Origin: CAWCCP01 sp963701245
GTDB lineage: Bacteria; Patescibacteriota; Saccharimonadia; Saccharimonadales; UBA4665
DNA length: 64,000 nt
Assembly: GCA_963701245.1 (NCBI GenBank)
Contig: OY969576.1
Span: forward strand, 1,837,430-1,901,429
Direction of reading: 5' to 3'
The position numbers and the translations under genes were made by a program. Below, one piece after another: positions 48,176 through 57,045 of this stretch; the first letter of the stretch is position 1, and the number at the start of each line of letters is the position of its first letter. The notes below the pieces were generated by a model that ran no database searches, had not been told where the DNA came from, and saw only the letters and a program-made list of their open reading frames with translations.

Positions 48176-48625
48176 ATGATTGAACAGAGAATTGAGCAAG
48201 ATCTCAAAACAGCTCTGCTTTCTAGAGATAGTTTACGCGTCTCTACCCTACGAACGGTAAAAAGCTCACTACTTTATCTAAAAGTAGAGTTGGGCAAACG
48301 GGATGTTGGTTTAACCGACGACGAAGTGATATCGATACTCAGTAAGGAAGCCAAAAAGCGTCAAGAGAGTGCTGATTTATATCTCCAGGGAGGTAATCAG
48401 ACATACGCTGATAAAGAATTGGCTGAGAAGGCTATGATTGAAGAATATTTGCCCGCGCAGTTAACAGAAAATGAAGTAGAAGCTATCGTGAATGATGTGA
48501 TGAAAACATTTGATAGTTCCGATAAAAGTGCCATGGGCAAAATAATTGGAGAAGTAAAGAAACGAACTACAGGTGCCGCTGATGGGGCACTTATTGCAAG
48601 AATTGTGAAAGAAAAAATTAACTAA
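48176..48625 (+). CDS. yqeY: GatB/YqeY domain protein
   Basis: 149 residues. IEQDLKTALLSRDSLRVSTLRTVKSSLLYLKVE, then ISILSKEAKKRQESADLYLQGG and the C-terminal MGKIIGEVKKRTTGAADGALIARIVKE match the YqeY family. Its tail is shared with the GatB subunit of the tRNA amidotransferase and binds tRNA. The family sits next to rpsU in many genomes, as here. Its exact role is unsettled. Confidence 0.88.
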   Translation: MIEQRIEQDLKTALLSRDSLRVSTLRTVKSSLLYLKVELGKRDVGLTDDEVISILSKEAKKRQESADLYLQGGNQTYADKELAEKAMIEEYLPAQLTENEVEAIVNDVMKTFDSSDKSAMGKIIGEVKKRTTGAADGALIARIVKEKIN

Positions 48626-48643
48626 CAAGTCGCGGAGGCTATC

Positions 48644-49177
48644 GTGATCATTCTGATGGGAGTTGCTGGAGCGGGTAAAAGTATGCAGGGCCGGATGTTG
48701 GCAGATGAACATGGCTACGCCTGGATATCGACTGGTGAAATGTTCAGGGTTCTCGTGACCGGGCAGCGGCGACAAGAAATGCTTGAGGGGAAGCTGCTTA
48801 GTGATAAGGAAGTCATCGAGCTAGTCGACAAGACCCTCGATATGATTGACTTAAGTCAAGAATTTGTCCTTGATGGATTTCCGCGCACGCTTGTCCAAGC
48901 TAAATGGTTATTAGATCAGACACACAATGGAAAAGTGGCAATCACATCAGTTTTTAATCTCAAGGCTACTCGTGAGGTCGTGAAGAATAGACTCATAAAG
49001 CGTGGTCGTCAGGATGATACTGAAGCGGCTATTGAAAAACGTTTTACAGAGTATGAATCAACAACGCTTCCAATACTGGATTACTTTAAGCAAGAGGGTG
49101 TTGTCAATCATGATATTGATGCCGACCAGGATCCAAATGCCGTTCACGAGCAGATTGCCGGCAAGCTTAATCTGTAA
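48644..49177 (+). CDS. adk: adenylate kinase-like nucleoside monophosphate kinase
   Basis: 177 residues from a GTG with CGGAGG upstream. The P-loop reads GVAGAGKSMQGRML, the NMP-binding region STGEMFRVLV, and the DGFPRTLVQA segment is the AMP-binding signature. RLIKRGRQDDTEAAIEKRF matches the adenylate kinase lid-closing region, but the long zinc-type lid is missing, so this is a short-form enzyme. It makes ADP from AMP and ATP. It lies in a run with rpsU, yqeY and map. UMP/CMP activity cannot be excluded. Confidence 0.85.
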   Translation: MIILMGVAGAGKSMQGRMLADEHGYAWISTGEMFRVLVTGQRRQEMLEGKLLSDKEVIELVDKTLDMIDLSQEFVLDGFPRTLVQAKWLLDQTHNGKVAITSVFNLKATREVVKNRLIKRGRQDDTEAAIEKRFTEYESTTLPILDYFKQEGVVNHDIDADQDPNAVHEQIAGKLNL

Positions 49178-49213
49178 TATGTAGCTTACTATTTAAAAGA
49201 TCAAGACTAATTA

Positions 49214-49984
49214 ATGACTGAAAGTATGCAAACGAAAGTTAAGACGCCTATCGAACAAAACGCCATGAGAGAAGGTGGCAAAATTTTAGCTACCGTACTG
49301 CAAAATTTGAAAACAAACGTTACTCCAGGTATGACGACAAAGCAAATTGCTGATATGGCCGTTAAAGATCTAAAATCTTATTCGGGTGCCACACCAACGA
49401 TATTAGGCTACCAAGGCTTCCCTGAAGCCATATGTATTTCCCTTAATAACGAGGTTGTGCATGGAATACCAAAATCTAAAAGGGTAGTTCAAGATGGCGA
49501 CATTGTAAGTTTGGATTTTTGTGTCACCTATAAGGATATGATTACAGATGCTGCGATCTCACTTATTGCCGGAGAACCAAAAGACGAGAAGCACATTAGA
49601 TTACTACAGGACACCGAAAAAGCTCTCGCAGTTGGCATCGCATCAGTTCATGATAGCGTTCGGACAGGAGATATTGGGGCCTCAATCCAGCAATTCTTAA
49701 ATACCTATCATTATGGGATTGTTCGAGATTTGGTAGGTCATGGTGTTGGAAAAGAGATGCATGAGGATCCAAATATCCCGAATTACGGACGTTCTAATAC
49801 AGGGCCATGGTTGAATAGCGGCATGACTATAGCAATTGAGCCGATGGTAACGCTTGGGACTGATCAAGTTTTTATTGCCGACGACGGCTGGACCATCTTA
49901 ACTGCCGACAATAGTTGGTCAGCCCATTTTGAACACACCATACTTATTACGCCTGATGGTGCTGAAATATTAACAAAACTTTGA
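49214..49984 (+). CDS. map: methionine aminopeptidase, type I
   Basis: 256 residues. The five metal ligands of the pita-bread fold can be read: D in SLDFCVTY, D in MITDAAIS, H in LVGHGVGKEMHEDP, E in IAIEPMVTL, and E in AHFEHTIL. The enzyme removes the initiator Met after deformylation, so this gene, def and fmt together cover N-terminal processing. It follows adk by 36 bases. map is usually beside adk in ribosomal protein clusters, and here that pair remains although the cluster is absent. Confidence 0.93.
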   Translation: MTESMQTKVKTPIEQNAMREGGKILATVLQNLKTNVTPGMTTKQIADMAVKDLKSYSGATPTILGYQGFPEAICISLNNEVVHGIPKSKRVVQDGDIVSLDFCVTYKDMITDAAISLIAGEPKDEKHIRLLQDTEKALAVGIASVHDSVRTGDIGASIQQFLNTYHYGIVRDLVGHGVGKEMHEDPNIPNYGRSNTGPWLNSGMTIAIEPMVTLGTDQVFIADDGWTILTADNSWSAHFEHTILITPDGAEILTKL

Positions 49985-50061
49985 GTAGTGGTTACATAGT
50001 CATTTTGTACAGCAATTTATATAAAAATATATCGCCTCGAACGGCAATAGGCACACCTTGC

Positions 50062-50091
50062 TTGCTACAAATGAAGCGATAGCGTTATACT
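50062..50091 (+). promoter_or_regulatory. ftsA promoter, probably leaderless
   Basis: TTGCTA at 50062-50067, 18 bases, TATACT at 50086-50091. The -10 box ends 9 bases before the ATG at 50101 and no Shine-Dalgarno fits in between. Confidence 0.6.
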
Positions 50092-50100
50092 ACTGTCAAG

Positions 50101-51327
50101 ATGAACGGTTCTAATCAAGAACATTTTATCGGCCTGGATATTGGCACGAGTGCAGTGCGCTGTGTTGTGGGCATGTTTGATCCGAACGGCAGTAATGCCC
50201 CATCAATTATCGGACATGGTCATGCTCAAAATCAGGGTATGCGTAGAGGTGCCGTAGTTCATGTTGATGATGTCGCAGAATCCATTGTGCAAGCAGTCAC
50301 AGAAGCTGAACGGATATCTGGTAAACCAGTCAAGCAGGCGACTGTTAATGTCAATGGTTCGCATGTCAGCGGTTTAAATTCAGAAGGTGTGATCGCGATT
50401 TCGACTGCCAACCGAGAAATCACTACAGAAGATCGGTTACGCGTTGAGGAAGCAGCTACGATTGTTTCGCTACCGCCCAATAGAGAAATTGTTCAATTTT
50501 TTGCGAAAAATTACAGTTTGGACGGGCAGCACAATATTAAAGACCCAGTTGGGATGCATGGTGTCCGTTTAGAGGTTGATGCTCATATCGTCACGGCTTC
50601 GTCACCCAATCTTCGAAATTTAGATATGGCACTCGAAAAAGCTGAAGTTATTCCGAATCATCACACGGTATCTGGTTTGGCGGCCGCTGAAGCGGTCTTG
50701 ACGCGTCAGCAAAGGGAAGCGGGGACGGCGGTAATAGATATTGGCGCGGGAACAACCAACCTAATAGTTCTGGAGGACGGTGAAGTACAGCATATAGCCG
50801 TTATTCCTATAGGTGGCCAGCACATTACCAATGATTTAGCTATCGGTTTAAAAACTGATCTGGATATCGCTGAGGAGGTGAAAGTCCTTCATTCTAGTCT
50901 TAAGCAGGACGTTAAAAAAACCACAGTTCTAGTAAAAATGGGCGATAAAACGCACAGTTTTAACTTTGATGACATATCAATGATTGTGGAGGCGCGTGTT
51001 GAGGAACTTTTAGAATTTGTCGATAAAGAACTCCAGAAAATAAAAAGGTCTCGTAAATTACCAGGGGGCATTGTTCTAACTGGTGGTGGATCAAAGTTAC
51101 CTGGACTAGAAGACTTTACTCGTGAAAAGATGCAGTTGCCGGCTAGGATCGGAAAATTAAAGAATGTGAGTGGACTCGTCGATACTGTAGAGGATCAAGC
51201 CTACGTAACTGTTGTTGGGCTCATGTTGCTGGACATGCTGTTATTGCCTTCACTACCGTCTATGCATGGAAAATCTATGCAAGCAAAAACTTTTTTGGAC
51301 AGCGTTTTTAATAAATTTCGTCGCTGA
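50101..51327 (+). CDS. ftsA: cell division protein FtsA
   Basis: 408 residues of the actin-like family. Phosphate 1 is GLDIGTSAVRCVVG and phosphate 2 is AVIDIGAGTTNLIV. The 1C-type subdomain lies between, and GGIVLTGGGSKLPGLEDF is the adenosine region. The C-terminal tail (FLDSVFNKFRR) is a short amphipathic helix fit to bind the membrane. FtsA tethers the FtsZ ring to the membrane. ftsZ follows 166 bases later with its own strong promoter, so the pair can be expressed at different levels. Confidence 0.93.
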   Translation: MNGSNQEHFIGLDIGTSAVRCVVGMFDPNGSNAPSIIGHGHAQNQGMRRGAVVHVDDVAESIVQAVTEAERISGKPVKQATVNVNGSHVSGLNSEGVIAISTANREITTEDRLRVEEAATIVSLPPNREIVQFFAKNYSLDGQHNIKDPVGMHGVRLEVDAHIVTASSPNLRNLDMALEKAEVIPNHHTVSGLAAAEAVLTRQQREAGTAVIDIGAGTTNLIVLEDGEVQHIAVIPIGGQHITNDLAIGLKTDLDIAEEVKVLHSSLKQDVKKTTVLVKMGDKTHSFNFDDISMIVEARVEELLEFVDKELQKIKRSRKLPGGIVLTGGGSKLPGLEDFTREKMQLPARIGKLKNVSGLVDTVEDQAYVTVVGLMLLDMLLLPSLPSMHGKSMQAKTFLDSVFNKFRR

Positions 51328-51429
51328 ACACTAAAATCTAAGCTGGATAAAAATTTAGGGTTTGCGCGCACATTTATGGCTGTATAAATGTACATCCTAA
51401 AAATCGTCTTTTTTGGCTGTGCAAATTTG

Positions 51430-51458
51430 TTGAACTGCAGGTATACCTGGGGTATACT
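51430..51458 (+). promoter_or_regulatory. ftsZ promoter
   Basis: TTGAAC at 51430-51435, 17 bases, TATACT at 51453-51458. In contrast to ftsA, this gene has a leader of about 30 bases with a GAGAGGGG Shine-Dalgarno before the ATG. Confidence 0.7.
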
Positions 51459-51493
51459 ACTAGCTATCAGAGAGGTTATAGAGAGAGGGGAAT

Positions 51494-52822
51494 ATGCCAG
51501 AAGTCGTTGAGCCAGCAATCGAAACATTTGCCCAAATAAGAGTAATTGGTGTCGGTGGGGCCGGCGGAGCGGCCATAAATCGTATGGTCGAAGCTGGCGT
51601 TGAGAACGTCGATTTTATTGCAATTAATACCGACGCACAAGCGTTACATCACTCCAAAGCAGCAAAAAAAATTCACATTGGTAAAGATGCAACTAGAGGT
51701 TTAGGTTCTGGCTCAGATCCGGCAGTAGGTCAAGCGGCTGCCGAAGAATCGAGAGAGGAGATCCGAAAAGCCATGGAGGGCGCCGATATGGTCTTTGTGA
51801 CTATTGGTGCGGGCGGTGGTACGGGTAGTGGGGCCGGACATATCGTGGCAGAGATTGGTAAAGAGCTTGGTTTACTAGTTGTTGGTTTTGCCACGAAACC
51901 ATTTGCTTTTGAAGGCGAAAAACGCCGAAAAAACGCCGAGATCGCCATTGATAAGCTACGAAATGCCGTCGATACCCTAATTGTGATACCAAATGATAGG
52001 CTGTTACAAACTATTGAGCGAGATACTCCACTCACGGAAGCCTTTAAAGTGGCTGATGATGTGCTGCGTCAAGGCGTACAGGGTATATCAGATTTGATTA
52101 CCGTTCATGGCTTAATAAACCTCGACTTCGCTGATGTGAAGGCGGTTATGAGCAATTCAGGCTCAGCACTTATGGGCATCGGAAGGGCGAACGGAGAAAA
52201 TAGATCAGTTCAGGCAGCTCAGCAGGCAATCGAATCACCATTACTTGAAGTTTCAATAGATGGTGCCCGGGGAATTCTGTTTAATGTAATCGGTGGTAAT
52301 GATTTATCAATGCATGAGATAAATGCTGCAGCAGAAACCATTACCACGGCTGCTGACCCGGAAGCCAATATTATTTTCGGAGCGACCATTAATCCAGATT
52401 TAGAAGGCGAGGTAATAATCACCGTGGTCGCGACTGGCTTTGATGATTCTTATTATGCAAAACGCGGTGTAGATAAGACGACATCACCCATTATGAGTGC
52501 GTTATCGAGTAGTAGTCCAGTCGGTGCTAAGCAAGACGATAAGGCGCTTTCAGATTTGGACATGAATTTAGATGAAGATACTGAGCCAGCGACAGATTTT
52601 AGCAAGGAACATTCTATGCCGAATATTTGGACAATCGACGATGATCATGATGAAAAAGAGGTGGATGAAAAGCTACAGAATAAAGAAGCCGATAAGGATA
52701 AAATCGAGCATGATGTGACGTCGAGTGCTTTGGAGGATGACCTTGAAAAACCGTCATTTCTACGACGTCTCGGTCGCAGACATAAAGACGACAGCACTAA
52801 ATCAGAAGGCTCAAAAGAGTAA
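51494..52822 (+). CDS. ftsZ: cell division protein FtsZ
   Basis: 442 residues. The tubulin-like GTPase core begins IRVIGVGGAGGAAINRM, with the signature GAGGGTGSGAG and FATKPFAFEGEKR. The T7 synergy region is around NLDFADVKAVMSNSGSALMGIG. After about residue 320 comes an acidic linker of about 100 residues. Near the end, KPSFLRRLGRR resembles the conserved C-terminal peptide that binds FtsA, so attachment through the neighbouring FtsA is likely. FtsZ forms the division ring. Confidence 0.96.
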   Translation: MPEVVEPAIETFAQIRVIGVGGAGGAAINRMVEAGVENVDFIAINTDAQALHHSKAAKKIHIGKDATRGLGSGSDPAVGQAAAEESREEIRKAMEGADMVFVTIGAGGGTGSGAGHIVAEIGKELGLLVVGFATKPFAFEGEKRRKNAEIAIDKLRNAVDTLIVIPNDRLLQTIERDTPLTEAFKVADDVLRQGVQGISDLITVHGLINLDFADVKAVMSNSGSALMGIGRANGENRSVQAAQQAIESPLLEVSIDGARGILFNVIGGNDLSMHEINAAAETITTAADPEANIIFGATINPDLEGEVIITVVATGFDDSYYAKRGVDKTTSPIMSALSSSSPVGAKQDDKALSDLDMNLDEDTEPATDFSKEHSMPNIWTIDDDHDEKEVDEKLQNKEADKDKIEHDVTSSALEDDLEKPSFLRRLGRRHKDDSTKSEGSKE

Positions 52823-53138
52823 ATTAGTACTCAATTTACCAAGAGTATAGATCTTTAGCAACGCCAATTTTTGTAAGAAATACCACAATTTCCGTCATAA
52901 ATATTACAGCGTTAAAATACTTGCAAAGCACTACAGCTAGGGCTATATTGGAAACACACTGCACTATATATGGAAATTATCATCTATAGGCACGAGTACC
53001 TTAACGAATTTAACTATCCTTGATGCTTATAATTCGGTCCTATTATCATAGGTTTATGTACAACTTTTGCGAACAAATATATCTTTACTAATGGTTCGAT
53101 CCAGTTATTGGCATACAAGCAAGGATTAAGGAGGCAGC
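52823..53138. other. gene-free region before nrdR
   Basis: 316 AT-rich bases between ftsZ and nrdR. The only structures I see are two TATAT-centred motifs, listed separately as NrdR-box candidates. Confidence 0.5.
52943..52976 (+). promoter_or_regulatory. possible NrdR boxes upstream of nrdR
   Basis: GCACTATATATGG (52961-52973) matches the left part of the NrdR-box consensus ACACWATATATWGTGT. CTATATTGG (52943-52951) is a weaker copy 21 bases upstream, two helical turns away. NrdR usually binds paired boxes at RNR promoters, so this would mean autoregulation. The spacing is shorter than in E. coli. Confidence 0.4.
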
Positions 53139-53618
53139 ATGAAATGCAACCAATGCCAAAGCGATGATATAAAAGTCATTGAATCGCGTGATGTAGTAGA
53201 TGGTCAAGCTATTCGCCGCCGCCGTATGTGTAATCAATGTGGTCAACGCTTTACTACGTATGAGCGAATCGAACGACCGCAGCTCATCGTCATAAAAAAT
53301 GATGGGAAGCGAGAGTTATTTAATCGTTCAAAGTTGTTAAATGGACTTTATCGAGCTTGTGAGAAAACACCAGTTACAAGCCTCCAACTAGATGGCGTTG
53401 TAAATACGATTGAGCAGGAATTATATGCATGCGGTGAACAGGAGGTTAGTTCGGCAAAGATTGGGGAATTGGTCATGGACCAGCTCGCCAGGCTGAACGA
53501 AGTAGCGTATGTGAGATTTGCTAGTGTCTATCGACGCTTTAAAGATATAGCGAGCTTTGAGAAAGAGCTATCGCTTGTCAGGCAAGGAAAACACATACCG
53601 GCGGAGGTTAAATCGTAA
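53139..53618 (+). CDS. nrdR: transcriptional repressor NrdR
   Basis: 159 residues. The N-terminal zinc ribbon has CNQC at residues 3-6 and CNQC at 31-34, followed by the ATP-cone domain (PQLIVIKNDGKRELFNRSKLLNGLYRACEKTPV...VRFASVYRRFKDI). NrdR senses ATP/dATP and represses ribonucleotide reductase genes. The next gene is the reductase, so its role here is direct. AAGGAGG lies before the ATG. A hairpin AGCTAC/GTAGCT (53622-53644) follows the stop codon. Confidence 0.95.
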   Translation: MKCNQCQSDDIKVIESRDVVDGQAIRRRRMCNQCGQRFTTYERIERPQLIVIKNDGKRELFNRSKLLNGLYRACEKTPVTSLQLDGVVNTIEQELYACGEQEVSSAKIGELVMDQLARLNEVAYVRFASVYRRFKDIASFEKELSLVRQGKHIPAEVKS

Positions 53619-53839
53619 TAGAGCTACTACCAAATGGGGTAGCTACTATTACCTTGACAGCTCTCTTTGATATCGAATATAATTTCGGTGTCTAAGAGAG
53701 CTCAGTGAATCATTACCTAGTGAGAGAAGGTAATCAGATTCTTCAAGAACTCTAAACAAACATTTAAATAAAATATAAACCAATTGAGGTGACCGTAGCA
53801 TAGCAACTAGTAGTTACGGTAAAGAAAGAGGGTACAACT
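53619..53839 (+). promoter_or_regulatory. structured leader of the ribonucleotide reductase gene
   Basis: Four inverted repeats in 220 bases: AGCTAC/GTAGCT (53622-53627/53639-53644), AGCTCTCTT/AAGAGAGCT (53659-53667/53694-53702), ATTACC/GGTAAT (53712-53717/53729-53734) and ACCGTA/TACGGT (53792-53797/53815-53820). An AGAGGG Shine-Dalgarno precedes the ATG. I looked for a cobalamin riboswitch (B12 box) and found none. Confidence 0.4.
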
Positions 53840-56632
53840 ATGGGACAAACAACCAGCCAGGGGATGGGACGGCTTTTTACCCCTAAAAAAAGTAGAGCAT
53901 ATGACCAGCTGAAGTGGGTCAAGCGTGATTCACTTATCAAGAATCCGATGAATGATACTCCAGTCTTTGAGCAGAAAGGAGTTGAGTTTCCTGATGGTTG
54001 GTCGTTGAATGCCATTAATATTGTTGCCCAGAAATACTTTACTGGTACCCCTGGTACCGAAGAGCGGGAATCATCACTCAAAGAACTTATCGATCGAGTT
54101 GTCGACACGATCACTCGCCAAGGACTTCAGGAAGGCTATTTTGAGACCGAAACTGAAGCAGAGGACTTTCGCGAAGAACTCAAGTATGTATTAGCGACGC
54201 AGCGAGCTGCTTTTAACAGTCCAGTCTGGTTCAACATAGGTGCTATGTCGCGTGCCCAACAGGCGAGCGCTTGTTTTATTCTTGGCATAGAAGACACCAT
54301 GCCGGCAATATTGAACTGGTACGTAGAAGAAGGCATGATTTTTAAAGGTGGTTCAGGATCTGGCATTAATATTAGCCCAATTAGATCATCAGTAGAGCCA
54401 CTTGGTAAGAGCGCTGGAACCGCAAGTGGTCCATTAAGTTTTATGCGTGGGGCTGATGCATCTGCCGGTGCTATTAAAAGTGGCGGTAAGACTCGTCGAG
54501 CTGCCAAGATGGTAATATTAAACGTTGATCATCCTGATGTAGAACAATTTATTTGGAGCAAAGCTATAGAGGAGCGCAAGGCGCGCGACCTTCAGACTCT
54601 CGGCTGGGATATGAGCTTAGATGGCAAAGACTCCTTCAGTGTGCAGTATCAAAACGCGAACATATCGGTCCGAGTCAGTGATGAATTTATGGAGGCTGTC
54701 GAAAACGATGATAAGTGGAACCTGAAAGCAGTATCCACGGGTAAAAGTGTGAAAACACTTAAGGCAAGAGATCTCCTCAGGCAATTTGCCGAAGCGGCCT
54801 GGGAGTGTGCTGACCCCGGTATGCAGTTTGATACTACCGTTAATAAGTGGCATACAACGCCCATCGCGGGACGTATTAATGGCAGTAATCCCTGCAGCGA
54901 ATACATGCACTTAGATAATTCGGCGTGTAATCTGGCAAGCATTAACTTATTAAAATATCTGAAAGATGACTTTAGCTTTGCGATTGAAGAGTTCAAACAT
55001 ACAGTAGAACTCATTTTCACCGCTCAAGAAATTCTTGTAGGTTATAGCTCTTATCCTACTGAAGGAATTACAAAAAATGCCAAGGCTTATCGCGAACTAG
55101 GAATAGGCTATGCTAACCTCGGTGCACTACTTATGGCTCGAGGCTTACCATATGATTCGGATGAGGGACGAGCAATCGCTGCGGCAATTACCGCCCTAAT
55201 GACTGGCCATAGCTATGCCGTCAGTGCACGCTTGGCCCGACGTGTCGGACCATTTGCGGGCTTTGCAAAGGACCGTGACGGTATGCTTAAAGTTCTGAAA
55301 ATGCATCGTGCCGAGGTTTCTAAAATTGATGCCAGCTTGGTAAGTGAAGAGTTATTAAGCGCGGCGGCCAGTGCTTGGGATGAGGCAGTTGAACTCGGTG
55401 AGCTCTACGGGGTCCGTAATTCTCAAGCGAGCGTCTTGGCTCCTACCGGAACGATAGGTCTAATGATGGATTGCGATACGACTGGCATAGAGCCCGATCT
55501 AGGACTTGTGAAAGTCAAAAAGTTAGTCGGTGGCGGAACGATGAATATAGTTAACCAGACGGTTCCTAGGGCTTTGAAAGCATTAGGCTACAGCAAAGCC
55601 CAAATAGCCGACATAGTGGCATATATCGATACGGAGAAAACTATTCTCGGAGCGCCGGGACTTCAAAAAGGGCATGAAGCGGTATTTGCTTGTTCAATGG
55701 GTGACAATGCGATTCATTATCTCGGACACGTAAAAATGATGGCGGCAGTCCAACCTTTCTTAAGCGGAGCAATAAGTAAAACGGTCAACATGCCAGAAGA
55801 AGTGTCGGTTGAGGAAATCGAGCAACTGCATATTGATGCTTGGAAGATGGGCCTTAAAGCTATCGCGATATATCGTGATAACTGTAAAGTGGCTCAACCT
55901 TTGAGTATGGCAAAGAAGGAAACTAAAGAGAAAATAGAGCCAGAAGTTGTCGCTGAGTCCATCAATGATAAATACATCGTGAAGGGTACAGTTCGTAAAG
56001 AATTGCCTAAGGTTAGAAATTCAAAAACCTATTCATTCAGAGTATCGGATAGCCATGGCTATATTACGGTTGGCGAATACGACGATGGTAATCCGGGTGA
56101 GATATTTATGCGTATTGCCAAACAAGGTTCAACTCTAGCTGGATTCATGGACGCCTTTGCCATTAGCGTCAGTCATGGCTTGCAATTTGGTGTACCGCTT
56201 AAGGATTACGTAAAGTCGTTTACCAGTATGAGCTTTGCACCAAGTGGGATAACTGATGATAAGGATATTCGAACTGCTTCCAGTCTAGTAGATTACATCT
56301 TTAGACGACTTGCCTTAAGCTATCTAAGTTTCGATGATCGATTAGAGTTAGGCTTAGCATCCATTGATGATATGCCAGCTACTCAGACCACTCTATTGGA
56401 TACACCGCTAGTCACTGAGTCAGTCTCTGTAAGCGACGAGGCTGATCTATTAAAAGACGAGTATAGTGATCAAAAAGTTGCTATGAGTGAAGTGAATAGT
56501 GTCAGCGAGACTAAAACTACCGTAATAAATGATTCTACCGCGCCACTTTGCTATAACTGTGGTAACCAAACTCAGCGAGCCGGTAGCTGCTATGTCTGCA
56601 CTAGTTGTGGCTCAACCACGGGTTGTAGCTAG
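53840..56632 (+). CDS. nrdJ: vitamin B12-dependent (class II) ribonucleotide reductase
   Basis: 930 residues. The class II signature NPCSEYMHLDNSACNLASINL lies near residue 350, with FKGGSGSGINISPIRSS upstream and the loop PTGTIGLMMDCDTTGIEPDLGL near 534. The C-terminal domain ends in a Cys-rich tail (LCYNCGNQ...CYVCTSCGSTTGC), probably a zinc or redox shuttle. The enzyme reduces ribonucleotides using adenosylcobalamin, in the cytoplasm and without oxygen dependence. The preceding nrdR should regulate it. A reduced genome of this type would be expected to obtain cobalamin from its host (inference, no B12 genes in the window). The thioredoxin-fold gene after it may supply electrons, but lacks CxxC. 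Confidence 0.93.
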   Translation: MGQTTSQGMGRLFTPKKSRAYDQLKWVKRDSLIKNPMNDTPVFEQKGVEFPDGWSLNAINIVAQKYFTGTPGTEERESSLKELIDRVVDTITRQGLQEGYFETETEAEDFREELKYVLATQRAAFNSPVWFNIGAMSRAQQASACFILGIEDTMPAILNWYVEEGMIFKGGSGSGINISPIRSSVEPLGKSAGTASGPLSFMRGADASAGAIKSGGKTRRAAKMVILNVDHPDVEQFIWSKAIEERKARDLQTLGWDMSLDGKDSFSVQYQNANISVRVSDEFMEAVENDDKWNLKAVSTGKSVKTLKARDLLRQFAEAAWECADPGMQFDTTVNKWHTTPIAGRINGSNPCSEYMHLDNSACNLASINLLKYLKDDFSFAIEEFKHTVELIFTAQEILVGYSSYPTEGITKNAKAYRELGIGYANLGALLMARGLPYDSDEGRAIAAAITALMTGHSYAVSARLARRVGPFAGFAKDRDGMLKVLKMHRAEVSKIDASLVSEELLSAAASAWDEAVELGELYGVRNSQASVLAPTGTIGLMMDCDTTGIEPDLGLVKVKKLVGGGTMNIVNQTVPRALKALGYSKAQIADIVAYIDTEKTILGAPGLQKGHEAVFACSMGDNAIHYLGHVKMMAAVQPFLSGAISKTVNMPEEVSVEEIEQLHIDAWKMGLKAIAIYRDNCKVAQPLSMAKKETKEKIEPEVVAESINDKYIVKGTVRKELPKVRNSKTYSFRVSDSHGYITVGEYDDGNPGEIFMRIAKQGSTLAGFMDAFAISVSHGLQFGVPLKDYVKSFTSMSFAPSGITDDKDIRTASSLVDYIFRRLALSYLSFDDRLELGLASIDDMPATQTTLLDTPLVTESVSVSDEADLLKDEYSDQKVAMSEVNSVSETKTTVINDSTAPLCYNCGNQTQRAGSCYVCTSCGSTTGCS

Positions 56633-56737
56633 AAAACGACCGAAGGAATTAAGTCGGATGTATCATAAATGATCTAAAAAATCATTGCCGGCGGAGTGGC
56701 TAGCTTCACGTACTCACTATGGTACACTTAACACATC

Positions 56738-57004
56738 ATGAAAGTGCTTGTGATTTATCGACCTGATTCAGAACATGGACGAATTACAGAGGATTTTGTT
56801 ACCACTTTTAAGAGTAAATATGATACTCGAGAGATAGAAGTATTGAACGTTGATAGCCGCGAGGGAAGTGCTATGGCCAGTCTATATGACGTCATGACAT
56901 ACCCGGCCATACTAGTTCTGCAAACCGACGGCAATCTCCAGAAAAGTTGGGAAGGGAATACTCTTCCTTTGGTTGATGAGGTGATTGCTTACGCAAGAGG
57001 CTAG
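56738..57004 (+). CDS. thioredoxin-fold protein without CxxC
   Basis: 88 residues. MKVLVIYRPDSEHGRITEDFVTTF, then IEVLNVDSREGSAMASLYDVMTYPAILVLQ and a C-terminal helix fit the thioredoxin/glutaredoxin fold, with the cis-Pro in TYPAI. The active-site CxxC is missing: no cysteine is present at all, so it cannot be an ordinary redox enzyme. It lies between the reductase and ileS. TACACT ends 9 bases before the ATG, a weaker leaderless candidate. It may be a binding or chaperone subunit (inference). Confidence 0.65.
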   Translation: MKVLVIYRPDSEHGRITEDFVTTFKSKYDTREIEVLNVDSREGSAMASLYDVMTYPAILVLQTDGNLQKSWEGNTLPLVDEVIAYARG

Positions 57005-57010
57005 CGCTCC

Positions 57011-57039
57011 TTTACTGCCAACTTAATTTCCCTTATAAT
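57011..57039 (+). promoter_or_regulatory. promoter of the ileS T-box transcript
   Basis: TTTACT at 57011-57016, 17 bases, TATAAT at 57034-57039. RNA should begin near 57046, leaving a 234-base leader. Confidence 0.65.
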
Positions 57040-57045
57040 GGCTTA

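Noticed and set aside
53619..53839. Cobalamin riboswitch before the B12-dependent reductase
   Set aside because: No B12 box or conserved receptor core was found; only simple hairpins.
53840..56632. Intein or intron within the ribonucleotide reductase
   Set aside because: The protein runs through all expected motifs with no insert and has a normal length.
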